64,000 bases of DNA. Origin: Symsagittifera roscoffensis (Eukaryota > Xenacoelomorpha > Acoela > Convolutidae). The notes beneath the pieces are model-generated. The model saw only the letters and a list, made by a program, of their open reading frames with translations. It did no database searches and was not told the origin of the DNA. Positions 36,501 through 47,190 of this stretch are shown here, piece after piece. Position 1 is the stretch's first letter; every line of letters begins with the position of its first letter. The DNA lies in the NCBI RefSeq assembly GCF_963678635.1, contig NC_087063.1, forward strand, positions 72,931,617 to 72,995,616. The letters run 5' to 3'. The position numbers were made by a program, and so were the translations under genes.

Positions 36501-36640
36501 TAAACAGAGTTAATTTTTAAATTTTTTTAAACAGACCATTATAAGACTTTCTATCATTAAAACGAAATCATTTTCTCAAAAAAGAAATTTTTGAAAGATA
36601 TAATCTCGCAGTGAGTTTCCATGGATAATCAACCTTTGTG
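33597..36640 (+). repeat. 3-kb non-coding repeat unit, copy A
   Basis: Starts aactatattgattcaagtaa and matches 37544-40895 along its full length (offset 3947 at the left, about 4022 near 36211). It contains AT-rich blocks of the type attataatcgattataatgg (34280-34390, 34690-34860), a C-rich pyrimidine block (34540-34670, cagtttac repeated), two diverged ~300-bp subrepeats (35020-35240 and 35320-35560, both with gagaaaactggatcatta-like and tcgatcacgtttttcgt-like sequence) and a MITE at 35965-36194. No gene found. Confidence 0.9.
35965..36194 (-). mobile_element. MITE-like element, AGGGGCGG family, in copy A (230 bp)
   Basis: Starts AGGGGCGGTCGGAG and ends CTACCCGCCCCT, giving an 8-bp perfect terminal inverted repeat AGGGGCGG. 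Internally it is the reverse orientation of the 26487-26946 copy. Present at the same place in copy B, so it inserted before the 3-kb unit was duplicated. Confidence 0.75.
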
Positions 36641-36744
36641 GTAAATAATGTTGACAATGAACTCAATTATAACTAGACTTTGCGACCATACAATTGATTT
36701 ATAAACCATTTAAAATCTTTTATAATGAATTATAAGGATATAAT

Positions 36745-37543
36745 CAATTTTTATCCATTTTGACCGTTTATTTTAGAATTTTACAAAGACAAACCATGAA
36801 AGCCCATTATTTTTGATTAACTTCCATGGAACCTCATTGCGGGTTACTTTCATTGTTGAAAACTTGCGAAACTCCAATTCTCTGTTTTTAGTCGGGTACG
36901 TAATTTAAGTGTCACTTATTACGATTTCGAGCTTGCTTTTGAGAGCAAGAAGGGTTGATTCATTTTACCGGCACTTAGGAAACAACACAGCCATTATACA
37001 CTTGGAAAATAGTCACCCGTACCCAGTGAGTTTTTTTAAAACAGATCTGAAATAATCTTTTTCAGGTCTAAACTTCAGATCTGAAATAGGTTGTGAATGG
37101 TCTAAATAACGCTTGGATACTTTAAGAATTGGTTGTTTCAGATCTAATTTCAGGTCGGAAGTTTTCTTTTTCTTGCTTATTTCAGATCTGAAAGAAATCT
37201 ATTTCAGATCTACTTTCAGATCTGAAGTGTAGTTTGTCTTGGTTATTTAAGATCTGAAAATCAATGATTCAGACTCAATTGTTGCTATTTTTGAAGCTTC
37301 TGCTACTAGCCGGAGACTGCCGAAGTAGGAGACTGTCGAATTATGTTTCCCTAATCATGAGATAAAGATTGGAAAGGCATAAGCAGGGAAAAAATCAATT
37401 TGTTACAGGTCTTCTGACAGTTTTTGAAAACTTTTTAACACAGTTGAACAAGAAATTTAGTTCGGAAAAAAACTGTTTGTAAAAATAATCGGAAGTTTTT
37501 CTGACCGCTAGTTAACCTAAGCATAATTGTGTATTGCAGAAAC
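36745..37543 (+). repeat. Spacer repeat R3 with AGATCT palindromes, copy 1
   Basis: Closely matches 56130-56912 and 63461-64000 (shared start aattttacaaagacaaacca, shared end attgtgtattgcagaaac). It carries a cluster of cagatctgaaa palindromes at 37040-37262. It separates copies A and B of the 3-kb unit. No open frame of note. Confidence 0.85.
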
Positions 37544-39985
37544 AACTATATTGATTCAAGTAACTAATTATTCTATTCAACAAAACAGTTTACTCTTTGT
37601 TGAACAACCAAGTTTTCACTCTAAATCTCGGCAAATGTCAATAAGACAAACCTTGCTTAAAATTTTAGCAATATTATTATGGTGTACTTTGTTTTGCGAA
37701 ATTAGGGCCTAAAATTTTACCCCAAAAATGGTTCATTTTGGCTTTTCTTAGTACATCAAAATTTACGCCAAAAATACCAAGTTGATAACTGATATAATTG
37801 TATCAAAGTGAGCCCCCTACATAGCGTAACAAACGTCAAGAAGAGTATATACTCCAAAAAAAATTACAAACCGTTTAAAAAATGTTTTTAAATAAAAAGT
37901 TGGTGTTTTATATAGTAAAAACGACCTTTTTTGTCTATCAAACAAAAATAAATTATTTTATACAAAGTTTTGGAGAATATATCTTTCTTAAAGTTTGTTG
38001 TTCCACGTAATGGGCTCACTTTGATATAATTATGTCTGTGATTGACTGGGTAATTTTGGCGTAGTTTTTGATTAACTGAGAAAACCAAAATGACCCATTT
38101 TTGGGGTAAAGTTTTGGGCCCGAATTTCGCAAAAAAAAGTACACCATATTAATTCTGCTGAAATTTTAAGCAAGTTTTGACTTATACAGTTTCACCTAAA
38201 CTCAAACCAATTTGAGAAAAACGCGTTTAAAATGTCAAGTTTATCGCGTTATGTCCGGTTATTTTAAATCAATTTTGTATCATGGTCAGCATAATATGGT
38301 CAGCATCTATAAAAAAAATCGATTGTATTCCATTAACAATGGATTATAATAAAAATATTTTTTCTCAATATAATCCATTATAATCAATCATAACCAATTA
38401 TAATGGGTTTTTCGAGGGAATATTCACTTTTTACACTTTTGTTCAAAGTTATCTCATTTTCTGTTTTGTGCAGTTGCCATGTTCTATGTTTCATGAAACT
38501 TTACATTTCAGAACAAAAATGTCTCTACTTTTATAATTTATCCCCCCTCCTCAGTTAAGCCCCCCCCCCCCAGTTTACTAACCCCCTAACCAGTTTACTA
38601 CCACTCAGTTTACTAACCCTCCTCCCAGTTTACCATCTTCCAGTTTCCCAGTTTACACACTCCTCTCGAGTTTAGTTCTAAGAATGAAACAGATTATAAT
38701 CGATTAAAATGGATATTTATTTCAAAACAACCGATTTTAATGCATTATCTTGGCAAAAAAAATCGAATATAATGGCAATATAATCATTTTCATGGTCAGA
38801 ATTTTACATCTGTAATAGCTTATAATATTTATTTTTGCCTCGGGAATCCGTTATAGTCGATTAGAAACCATGGGACCCCGGTGCGGGTGGGCAATTTTTA
38901 TGTATATTGATTTGTTCAAAAAATCAATAATTAATGGGATAGCTGGTGACGTCACTTGACCTTGACAAACTGGATATGACGAGACAGATAAAGAATCAAG
39001 GAATGCAAGTAAACAGAAAAAAAACTGGCTTCTTTTTTCGAAACTTCAAACTTAAGATTTTCAAAAAAATAAACGTTCTTAAATCTCTTTTAGTTTCAAG
39101 AACTCATACTACTTTTTTGATAAAAGTAACCCAATTCGAGAAAACTGGATCATTAAATAAAATTTTTGTTTCGCTGGGAAATCTAATAATTGCATTCCAT
39201 ATTCGGGATTAGACGTCGATCACGTTTTTTGTTATCCTTGCACTTTTTCTGTTCGATAGTGGAGCTTGCCTTCCTTTCATCAAACGAAAATTAGCTTAAC
39301 ATAGGATCTAGCCAGGAAACTAAAAAAAACGGACTGGTTTTTCAAAACTTTTCAACTCTTGAATGTCTAAGAAAAAAACAGATGGCTTTGAAACCCTTTG
39401 AGTTTTTAGAACAGTTTACGATTGACACTTTTTGTTAAAAGTAACCTAATTTGAGAAAACTAGATCGTTAGATAAAATTTTTATTTCGCAGGGAAACCTG
39501 ATAACTAATTTCTATTTTCGAAATTAGAAGTCGATCACGTTTTTCGTGACTTTCCCACTTTTGCTGTCCGATACTGGGTTTTGCCTTCCTTCTAACAAGG
39601 GATATGCACTGAGCTTAAAAAGAAATCTAAGGTCAAACCGCGAAACATCACAAATCAGTAGAACATAACTTAAGAATTTCTCCTGAAGAAAGCGAAAAAA
39701 CTAATCAACACGTATATAAGAACACTCACTACCTTAGATACTCTTAACAAAAACATCAAGATCTATAAAAGAGTTTCAGCTGGGCAAAAGAATAATTTGA
39801 AGGTCGACGAAACTTCAGGATTTTTACCGAGAAAAAAGGAAAAAAAGTCACACCCCCACCTCCCACCGCGATTGATCTCTCCAATCTAATACCACTCCCT
39901 GTGTACTTTAAAGAGGGTCTGATTTAAACGTTTTAAAGTTTGTTTACAGCAAAAATAGTTTCCATAAACAGTTTTAAGGAGATCT

Positions 39986-40216
39986 AGGGGCGGTCGGAGC
40001 ATTAAGCACAATGCACTTTTGAATTCTTTTTGCGCACTTTTTGGAAAATTTTTTCAAAAAATGCGTTTTTTGGTGCGCGCTTGCCTTGAAAAATACTACA
40101 TATTGGTGCCAAAAAAACTTGAGAGAAAATTTAGGGTAAGTCAGTCGAAATGGCGAAGGGATCGAATCCCTGAGAAGAGGTGTATACTCTTCTCCCTCCC
40201 CCCGCTACCCGCCCCT
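39986..40216 (-). mobile_element. MITE-like element, AGGGGCGG family, in copy B (231 bp)
   Basis: Same ends and core as 35965-36194 with a handful of differences. It contains gggatcgaatccct, which looks like a tRNA B-box but has no supporting A-box or tRNA fold. Confidence 0.75.
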
Positions 40217-40666
40217 GGCTCTGCGAGAGGTCTTACCGTAACAAAGCTAGGTACACAAGTTGGGTCTCTTCTGTTATACGGTAAAAAACTGATACTTTTT
40301 CATGTTTTGAAAAAATAAAAGTAATGCTAGGATCTGATTGCCCTAAATCATTTCCAGTGAAAAATGAAGAAAACTCAAAGAGCAAAAAAAACCATTTTTG
40401 TAATTTTAGGCCGTAAAACAAAAAAATTGATATTTTTGTAGTTTTGAGCATATTTGTATAATAATAAAGTTACGTCAAAACTCATGAACTTTAAGATTAA
40501 CGTTGCGAGTGAATATTTGGCCTAAAATCTTTAAGCAGAGTTAATTTTTAAATTTTTTTAAACAGACCATTATAAGACTTTCTATCATTCAAACGAAATC
40601 ATTTTATCGAAAATGAAATTTATGATGTATATAATCCTGCAGTGACTTTAGTAGTATGAGAGGTCA

Positions 40667-40878
40667 CCAGGGATCTTTAGGGGGGTGGCAAAGGCACCTA
40701 AAAAGACGTGGGCGCCTAAGATCCGACACCTAAGGGGTCAAAAATTATCTTGTAGTCAGCCGACATTTTGCTGGTGGATTACAAGATCCTCACTTGAGGA
40801 TCCAAATTTTTGGGTGGCCTCCCGCTGAGGATTTTACCAAGATTCATATACCCATGTAGCAAATTTCTAGATCCCTGG
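40667..40878. mobile_element. MITE with CCAGGGATCT termini (212 bp)
   Basis: Begins CCAGGGATCTTTAGG and ends TTCTAGATCCCTGG; the ends form an imperfect inverted repeat of about 12 bp. Copy A of the 3-kb unit lacks it and so shows the approximate empty site. No coding capacity. Confidence 0.8.
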
Positions 40879-40895
40879 CGGATAATCAAAGTAGG

Positions 40896-41349
40896 ATCCT
40901 TAAAAATAATATGTTAAATTCACTCGATTTATGTTTAGAAAAAAGCATAAATTAGCATTCTTTCGCCTTTTGGTACGTTAGACTTGGAATGCTGCCATAC
41001 TTTTGGAGTGGGTAATAAATTAAAGCAAGTATAGCTATGGCCAGCATAGTTTTAACGGTCTATTGAATGCTGTAGAGTTATTCCATGATTTAAATGTATT
41101 AACACTGAAACGTATGTAAACCATAATTACTCACCAATGTTGCAATCCGGTTGCAGTCGTCGCTGTTACGTCTGGACAATAACGCAATAAAAAAAAATGG
41201 TTAAATTGTGGAATAGTGAATTGCGAAAAATGAACTTAACGGGAAGTTAGCATACAAGTGACATTTATTCGGAGCATTTATCGTTCACTGTTTTTTCAAC
41301 TGGGTGTCAAATAAAAAACGAATACATTCACAATCGTCATATAGTTTTC
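40896..41349. other. Left flank of the Polinton coding region
   Basis: AT-rich, with no terminal inverted repeat that I can match to sequence at the right. A translated stretch near 41200-41340 is coding-like but too broken to call. Confidence 0.35.
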
Positions 41350-42060
41350 GTGTCGAGAACCAAAGAAACTGCAAATAGAGAATATGCAGAAAGTTGTAAA
41401 GAACAGTTTTATCTGGATGAGCTTTTACAAATAACGTGGTGTATTTATGCAAAACAGAAATATGGAAAAGCAACTGATTTGATCTATGCTACCTATAAAA
41501 ATACCAACTCAATTGATTTCAACTCAATGATGATTGAGAAAGGGCTGGAGCAAAAAATACGACTTTTTTTAAATAAACTTTCAAAGTATCAAAAACTTCC
41601 GGTAGTTTATCTAAATGTATAACATCGAGATATAGGTCTAAGTAAGTGCTATCTGGAGGTTACTTTCATTTCCATTGGCTTGAAACTAAGCAGGTCGGAG
41701 AAATGTTAAGAAAAATTAAAAATGAAATTGAAAAAACGAACTGTAACTTCAACGGACTTGGAAATTATTCATGAGATAATTTTTACTTTGAAAAAACGTA
41801 TCCAGAAAACACCAACCGTCGAAATGATTTCTTAGCTGCATGTTCCTTATTCTTTTTCTCGATTACTAACGATTGAAAACTACGATGTTGCTATCAAGCT
41901 GAGACCTTATGGTGGACTGATCGGGATAGAAAATTCTTCGTTAGACAAATATTTAAGTGATTCAAAAATTTTACGAATGTATGCTATTTTACATGATGCG
42001 CCGGTTTTGTTCGTGAAGTTTACAATACTGGTACCACATACTGCTATATTTTACCGTGGC
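41350..42060 (+). pseudogene. Unidentified Polinton ORF, first part
   Basis: Frame 41350-41622 (KEQFYLDELLQITWCIYAKQK) is open for 90 codons, and after stops coding-like sequence resumes at about 41860-42060 (ENYDVAIKLRPYGGLIGIENSS, ILRMYAILHDAPVLFVKF). The GGLIGIENSSLDKYLS block is compact and looks conserved. It precedes another unknown frame and the ATPase on the same strand. I do not recognise the family and cannot tell whether this and the next entry were one gene. Confidence 0.45.
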
Positions 42061-42103
42061 AATATAACAACAGCCTGATTGGTCACTTGAGCGGTATCAC
42101 GTT

Positions 42104-42499
42104 TTGTTGATATATGAAATTGAGGAAACCAAAACTCTATCACTTGTTAGAATGCTGAGTGAAAGATCAGTCGTGTTGGATTTGGAAGGATTTCGATACA
42201 AGAAAAACACTTTTCTTTTAAAAGTATTAGCAATCACAACCGCTGACTACAGCGACTCCTTAATTTTTCTACCACCAGTCAGTTTTGATTCCCTTACAAA
42301 ACTCGAGCGAAAAGCGTACAGCTGGCTAACGAATTACTTGCATGGACTTCATTGGGATAGTTGTGATTACTTATATTTAAATCTCAACCAAATTATCCAA
42401 AGTGTTGTATTGAGGATTCCCAGAGCTACATTCTACGCTAAGGGAAAGGAAAAGGCAGACTTCCTAGCCCATTATTTAGACCTCAGTAGAGAATCTTGA
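42104..42499 (+). CDS. Unidentified Polinton ORF with LDLEGF motif
   Basis: An open frame of 131 codons with LIYEIEETKTLSL at the start, VVLDLEGFRYKKNTFLLKVLAITT in the middle and ATFYAKGKEKADFLAHYL at the end. The D-x-E in a beta-strand-like context plus a later strand/helix ending in KGxEKxxFL is reminiscent of RNase H-fold exonuclease-like proteins, but key later Asp residues are not seen, so this is only a suggestion. Coding-like sequence with H/C residues continues to about 42600. It lies just upstream of the ATPase. Confidence 0.5.
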   Translation: MLIYEIEETKTLSLVRMLSERSVVLDLEGFRYKKNTFLLKVLAITTADYSDSLIFLPPVSFDSLTKLERKAYSWLTNYLHGLHWDSCDYLYLNLNQIIQSVVLRIPRATFYAKGKEKADFLAHYLDLSRES

Positions 42500-42639
42500 T
42501 GATTTGGGTTGTCCAAGAGTTGAAAACTTACATTACAACAGATTTTCGAACTGCTGCAAACATATACCTCATTACAACTCCAAAAATCTTTCTGCTCTAA
42601 AAAAAATCCAAAGCCTTTTTTGATTGGTTGAAAATTAAT

Positions 42640-43175
42640 GACGAGGATCAACACGGAGAGATTAGCCAAAGTGGAGACATATCTATCTCCAAAATCAGTT
42701 CTTTGTGCTTGGATGACCCCAGAGAGTGATATTAAAATTTCATTGACCCGAATAGAGCGCGTTGATTGCAGAGGCCAAATTGTGCAACGAAAATAGCAAG
42801 TTGTTCTATCTGAAGATAAATTGACTACTCTGCGAACATTTTTTCCCGTGATTGATTAGTTCATCTATTTCCAGCGATTCAAATATATTGGAAATGTTAG
42901 CCAGTAAGCGAGGCGTCTGCCTTGCCAAGCTAGTCTTAGTACCCAAACATCGTCAACCCGGAGTTCAATTGGATCTAACCAGCAGTGAGCTACCCAAAGA
43001 AATTCAACAGAAAGTGAAAGAGGACTCTGTGAAAAAAATTATGTTTCATGCAAAACTGAAAAAGTTCCTGCTAACTATGTTTTGTAAATGTATGATGATG
43101 AGGATGATAGTTATATTAATGTCTGTACAACTTAAACTCGATATGAGATTTATTACTGTTCAGAAGAATAATTAA
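42640..43175 (+). pseudogene. Broken coding stretch upstream of the ATPase
   Basis: Segments such as KSVLCAWMTPESDIKISL (about 42690-42745) and the frame 42852-43175 are coding-like, ending in an acidic run YDDEDDSYIN in an alternative frame. Two or more stops interrupt it. Family unknown; possibly the 3' part of the same gene as the previous frames. Confidence 0.35.
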
Positions 43176-43369
43176 TTTTTTTAATCACATTTTTTCATTT
43201 TTAACAATATGTCTGAAATAGCAGTTGATGAACCTGATGCAACAATCATTACTGATTTTGTTTGAGGAAAATAATGACAGTGTTGAGCGAAAACCTTAGA
43301 AATTTTGTAATAATGTAACCGTACCGAGATCTGAAGTAGTTTTCATGTCTCAAATGATTTTAATTTTAA

Positions 43370-44090
43370 TTTTAGTGACTTTCTGTATCTACAAACTCTC
43401 TTTGACGAAACTAAGCTGTGAGGAAACATCAGTTTGGTTCTGAATCCTGTCCGGCTTAGTTGGCTACGTACTACCAAATCCTCGGATATGAATAAAATTG
43501 TTGATATGTCAATGCGAGTGTTTATGGCAGTTGTTGGACCTTCAGAATCCGGAAAAACAGAGTTGGTATTCAAATTTTTGGAAGGAAAAACATTTTATCC
43601 AAGGTTTAAAAGAGCAATCTTCTTTTACACAGAAAGTCAACCGATGTTCAGTGAAAAAGGGAAGTCTCACAATATTAACATTGAGTTTGTGAAGATCAAC
43701 GGTTTTGATGGGCTAAGGAACATTGAAAATGTTCTTCTAGTGTTTGATGATTCCTTTGAACAAATATACAATGATAACGAGTTTGTTAAACTCGCAACAG
43801 AAGGGAGACACAAAGATTTAGATGTTATATATGTCAAGCATAATTTATTTCAGCAAAGTTGTTGGTCCTGAACAATTGATTTAAACACATCGCATATCAT
43901 TTTATTCAAATCACCTCATGATATTCAGCAACTAGAGCATCTTGGAAGGCAACTGAACTTAACAAAATTTTTGAGAAGCTGCTATGAACTTGCCACAAAG
44001 GAAACATATGGACATCTATTAGTTGACTTAGATTCCGAACATCAGATAGTTTACGATACTGTTCAAACATAATACCACCAGATCCATCAC
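43370..44090 (+). pseudogene. Polinton genome-packaging ATPase (FtsK/HerA type)
   Basis: The frame 43434-43871 contains Walker A GPSESGKTE (43536-43562), a Walker B strand VLLVFDDSFE (about 43731-43760), and the block ATEGRHKDLDVIYVKHNLFQQS, where a sensor-like GRH is followed by a strand and Gln/Asn, typical of the adenovirus/Polinton packaging ATPases. A TGA at 43869-43871 (after CWS) breaks the frame, but similarity runs on in the same frame to about 44070 (TIDLNTSHIILFKSPHD, GHLLVDLD). The enzyme would pump DNA into the capsid. Upstream sequence from 43370 is frameshifted N-terminus. Confidence 0.85.
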
Positions 44091-44138
44091 TTTTTAACTT
44101 ACCATTAAGTAAGGCAGAGCCAGTCACACCCATAACAA

Positions 44139-44444
44139 ATGAACGCGAGAAAACGATCTATTCTGCAGCACATGGTTCAATTGAATCCTTCTCAACTTCG
44201 AAGTTTTATTACAAAAACATCAAATCGAAATGTGATTTCAGTTATATGCGAACGCTTGCTGAATGTAGTCAATGGTAACGTGCGAGTTAATATCCCTAAT
44301 ATACACAATTTTGAAGAATCATATAAATTATTAATCAACGCACAGACGAACCTTGATAGAAAACAAGCAATTAGTTTGAGTAAGCAAGGGTTTAATCTAG
44401 TCCGACATATTCTCTACTTTTGCTTCAATTACCTTAGAAGATAA
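44139..44444 (+). CDS. Small Polinton ORF of unknown function
   Basis: A 101-codon intact frame beginning MNARKRSILQHMVQ and ending in KQGFNLVRHILYFCFNYLRR. It is helical in character, with a conserved-looking ICERLLNVVNGNV block and a basic, hydrophobic C-terminus. It directly follows the ATPase and precedes the Thr/Asn-rich ORF by 4 bp, suggesting a co-organised gene block. Small ORFs with a QxGF plus hydrophobic C-terminus are common in this position in Polintons of animals; function not known. Confidence 0.6.
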   Translation: MNARKRSILQHMVQLNPSQLRSFITKTSNRNVISVICERLLNVVNGNVRVNIPNIHNFEESYKLLINAQTNLDRKQAISLSKQGFNLVRHILYFCFNYLRR

Positions 44445-44447
44445 ACA

Positions 44448-44668
44448 ATGGTGGCAGCCGAAGAATTTGTTTTAATTCGAAAGCATGTCTATGTTCGAGA
44501 GCACCCACATGCATCACATGTACTGCTTGACAATTCAACTGAACATAAAAAGCCTCAGTTATGATACTTGAACCGAATGAGACCGCAATTACCTCCAAGA
44601 CAAAGTGATGCATCAACTGACACAATGCCAATACCAGTTACTGTTGCACCTGAGGACCACAAACATCC

Positions 44669-44741
<73 letters not shown>

Positions 44742-44743
44742 TT

Positions 44744-44814
<71 letters not shown>

Positions 44815-44816
44815 CT

Positions 44817-44883
<67 letters not shown>

Positions 44884-45418
44884 CGCTGGAACGAATGTTG
44901 GTAGTGATGAGTCCATTGATGCTATGGATGCTGTTGAAAAACTTATATTAGGAGAGTTAGAAATCGTGGACGTAAAAAAACTTACACAAGCTAAAAATGA
45001 TCTGGAAATTATTAAATCATCGACTCGGGTCGAAATATACAAAAATGACAAAATGATTTATCTGGACAAGGTCCCCAGTGGAATCAAAGCATCAGTGTTT
45101 CTGTATGATATACAACAACAGAACAAAAAGTTACAAAATCCTGCTTTCATAATGATTCTTTCGGCTCTTAACCTTAACGATCAGTCGGTTATGAATACAT
45201 ATGCCAAACACGCGACTAGTCAGCTATTGCTACTACAGCAAAAATCAAAAGTCCCACCAAACAACCAACAAGTGTTGACAGTACCAACAGACCATCCTCA
45301 AGCTCAAAAACAGTCAAAAATCGCAGAGGCACCAAAAGTACAAGCTTACAGCAAAGAGGCAAAAAAGAAGACTACCAAGAAGACTCTGACTCGTACGGAA
45401 CGCCCTATTACGACGTAA
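44448..45418 (+). pseudogene. Polinton ORF with poly-Thr/poly-Asn expansion
   Basis: Starts ATG at 44448 (MVAAEEFVLIRKHVYV), has a TGA near 44562, then continues in the same frame into a 216-bp (CAA)n tract read as Thr. After the tract the coding sequence lies in a different frame (NAGTNVGSDESIDAMDAVEKL), in which the tract would be Asn, and continues open to 45418. That C-terminal part has KASVFLYDIQQQNKKLQNPAF and a basic tail KKTTKKTLTRTERP. So the repeat has changed length and broken the gene. Function unknown; the ORF sits between the ATPase block and the integrase. Confidence 0.6.
44668..44883 (+). repeat. (CAA)n microsatellite, 72 triplets
   Basis: Pure triplet run with two interruptions (attaac at 44741 and actac near 44815). 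It lies within coding sequence of a Polinton gene. Confidence 0.98.
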
Positions 45419-45489
45419 AGTTAGACATTTTTTACACTCAGAGCGCGCATACACAAAATATCGAGCAGTTCCTCGAAAAAACCTCGGTT

Positions 45490-46278
45490 AAAAGTAATAG
45501 TCTATGACATAGACGAAATATGGTCAGTTGATTTAGCATATGTTGATAAACTTGCAAAATACAACAAAGATTTTAAATATCTCCTGGTTGCTGTGGATTG
45601 TATGTCTCGATATCTACGTGTGCAGCCATTGAAATCAAAATATGCTACTGCAACAGCAGAAGCATTCAAAAAAGGAATCAGATTAAACAATCGAAAAAAC
45701 TCTGGGTAGACAAGGGCACAGAATTCAAGGGATCATTTCAGTCACTATGTGATAAGAAGGTTATTTTGACTTACACAACCGAGAGCGAAAAAAAATCTGC
45801 ATTTACCGAGAGAAATATTCGATCTTTGAAGAGTTTGACTTACAAATATTTGAGGCACAAATGGACTTACTCTTACATAGATAAGCTTTAAGAATTTGTT
45901 CACACAATCAACTCACGAACGATTCGTGTCATAAAAAAGGCACCAAATAAAGTGACTAAAAAGGATGTTCCACATCTAATTTCATTACGAGTAGAACAAT
46001 CTCAAAAATTACTTCGCCAACCAAAACTCTATGTTGGCGATTTTGTCAGATTAGCAAAAATTGACATTCTTTTTCGGAAGGGATACAAACAACCTTTCAC
46101 AGACAAAATTTTTGAAATATTTGACGTACCAATAAGAAATCCTCCGACAAACAAGGTGCCAATCGAGGGAAAACTCTATGATCCTGAACTAATCAAAGTA
46201 GTAGAAAAAAAGAACAGGAAGAGAAGAAGGAGGAGGAGGAGGCACAAGAACAAAAACAAGAAAATCTGCCATGACTAA
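45490..46278 (+). pseudogene. Polinton integrase (rve family)
   Basis: Core strand WSVDLAYVDKL with first Asp at 45530-45532, then FKYLLVAVDCMSRYLRVQPL, second Asp in LWVDKGTEFKGSF (45709-45711) and Glu in AFTERNIRSLK (45808-45810), 33 codons on. The C-terminal part 45952-46278 includes VGDFVRLAKIDILFRKGY, FTDKIFEIFDV and KLYDPELIKV, the chromodomain-like/SH3 end known from Polinton integrases, then an Arg/Lys-rich tail. A frameshift between 45680 and 45709 and a TAA at 45889-45891 disrupt it. It would insert the element with a 6-bp target duplication. The ORF end overlaps the next ORF start by 8 bp. Confidence 0.9.
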
Positions 46279-47190
46279 CAATTTTGATGACGCCATCAAC
46301 GATTCCTTTACGGCTACTTTGGTGTCATCGGCGTCCATGAACATTTTCAATGAAAACTCATTGGCCAACTTTAAAAATCTTTTAAACGATGAGATCAATC
46401 TCCAAGATGAATGGAAAGTAACACTGAGAGAAATAACATTCCCCACTCATATAAACAATGTAACAGACACAAAGCTCATATACTACAAAAAAGTCAAAGT
46501 CAGAGCAAGTCAAAAAATTAATAATGATAAAATTTCTATGCCATATGATGATGAACGAGTTGAAATTACAAGGGTTTTATATGATGATGTTGAGAAAATA
46601 AATAAATATTAAAGGGTTTAAATAAAATAATAATTAATGTTGAAAACTTAAGTTATGATATCGAACCGATTACCAGACACCTCACGTTATGGATGCATTA
46701 GTGGGGAGGAATTACATTTGAGAATCCTCAGATTCTCAGTATTTTGGGTTTCAAAGGCATAAGGGATGGAACAGGATACCACCAAGGTTACAAACGTTCC
46801 AGCCAAGTACATAGCATATTAACAACTCAAAATTTGATCTATGACTATCCCGTTGACATGACTGCCGGTACTCGATTAATGTTTATTTACTTGGATATCA
46901 TTCTTTACCAAATTGTGGAGGATACCAAAGCTCCGCTATTAAGAGTCATTGATACCAATCGGCGAGTGAAAAACGGTAACGTGTGTCCGATCGAACCTAA
47001 TCATCGCAAAGTTTTCAGCAATTTAGATTACAAGAAACTTCTAGTAAATAGTGTTCAAAGCATTGCAGTAAATTTGCGAACCGAAACTGGTCGTCTTGAC
47101 CCATTTGCGGGTGGAGGAGGAAAAGTTGCTCTAACTTTAAAGTTTCAACATTTTAGTGCTGGTATTAAATATGAATGCGTATTACCATAA
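46271..47190 (+). pseudogene. Penton-like minor capsid protein (single jelly roll)
   Basis: The N-terminus encodes LQDEWKVTLREITFPTHI (about 46397-46450), the pattern by which Polinton minor capsid proteins are recognised. The open frame stops at 46612; similarity continues from about 46640 in another frame (WGGITFENPQILSILGF) into the 148-codon frame 46744-47190, which has FIYLDIILYQIV and a C-terminal VALTLKFQHF. Total about 306 codons, near the usual length. In related viruses this protein forms the capsid vertices. Confidence 0.75.

Larger units (their letters stand above)
37544..40895 (+). repeat. 3-kb non-coding repeat unit, copy B (with extra MITE)
   Basis: Direct copy of 33597-36640, roughly 90-95% identical by eye, including the internal MITE. 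Identity is highest from 39720 to 40600. Near the right end it is interrupted by a 212-bp MITE (40667-40878) absent from copy A, after which ggataatcaa resumes as in copy A. Confidence 0.9.

Noticed and set aside
40140-40180. Possible tRNA-derived SINE because of gggatcgaatccct
   Set aside because: It resembles a B-box but there is no A-box at the right distance and the segment is the core of a MITE with inverted ends.
33597-40895. Copies A and B as giant LTRs of one element
   Set aside because: The space between them is only spacer R3 with no coding DNA, and neither copy has LTR-type ends.
41180-41345. THAP-like zinc finger before the Polinton genes
   Set aside because: A few residues look similar in mixed frames, but Cys/His spacing is not preserved.
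44815-45051. Minus-strand poly-Leu frame
   Set aside because: Reverse reading of the (CAA)n tract.
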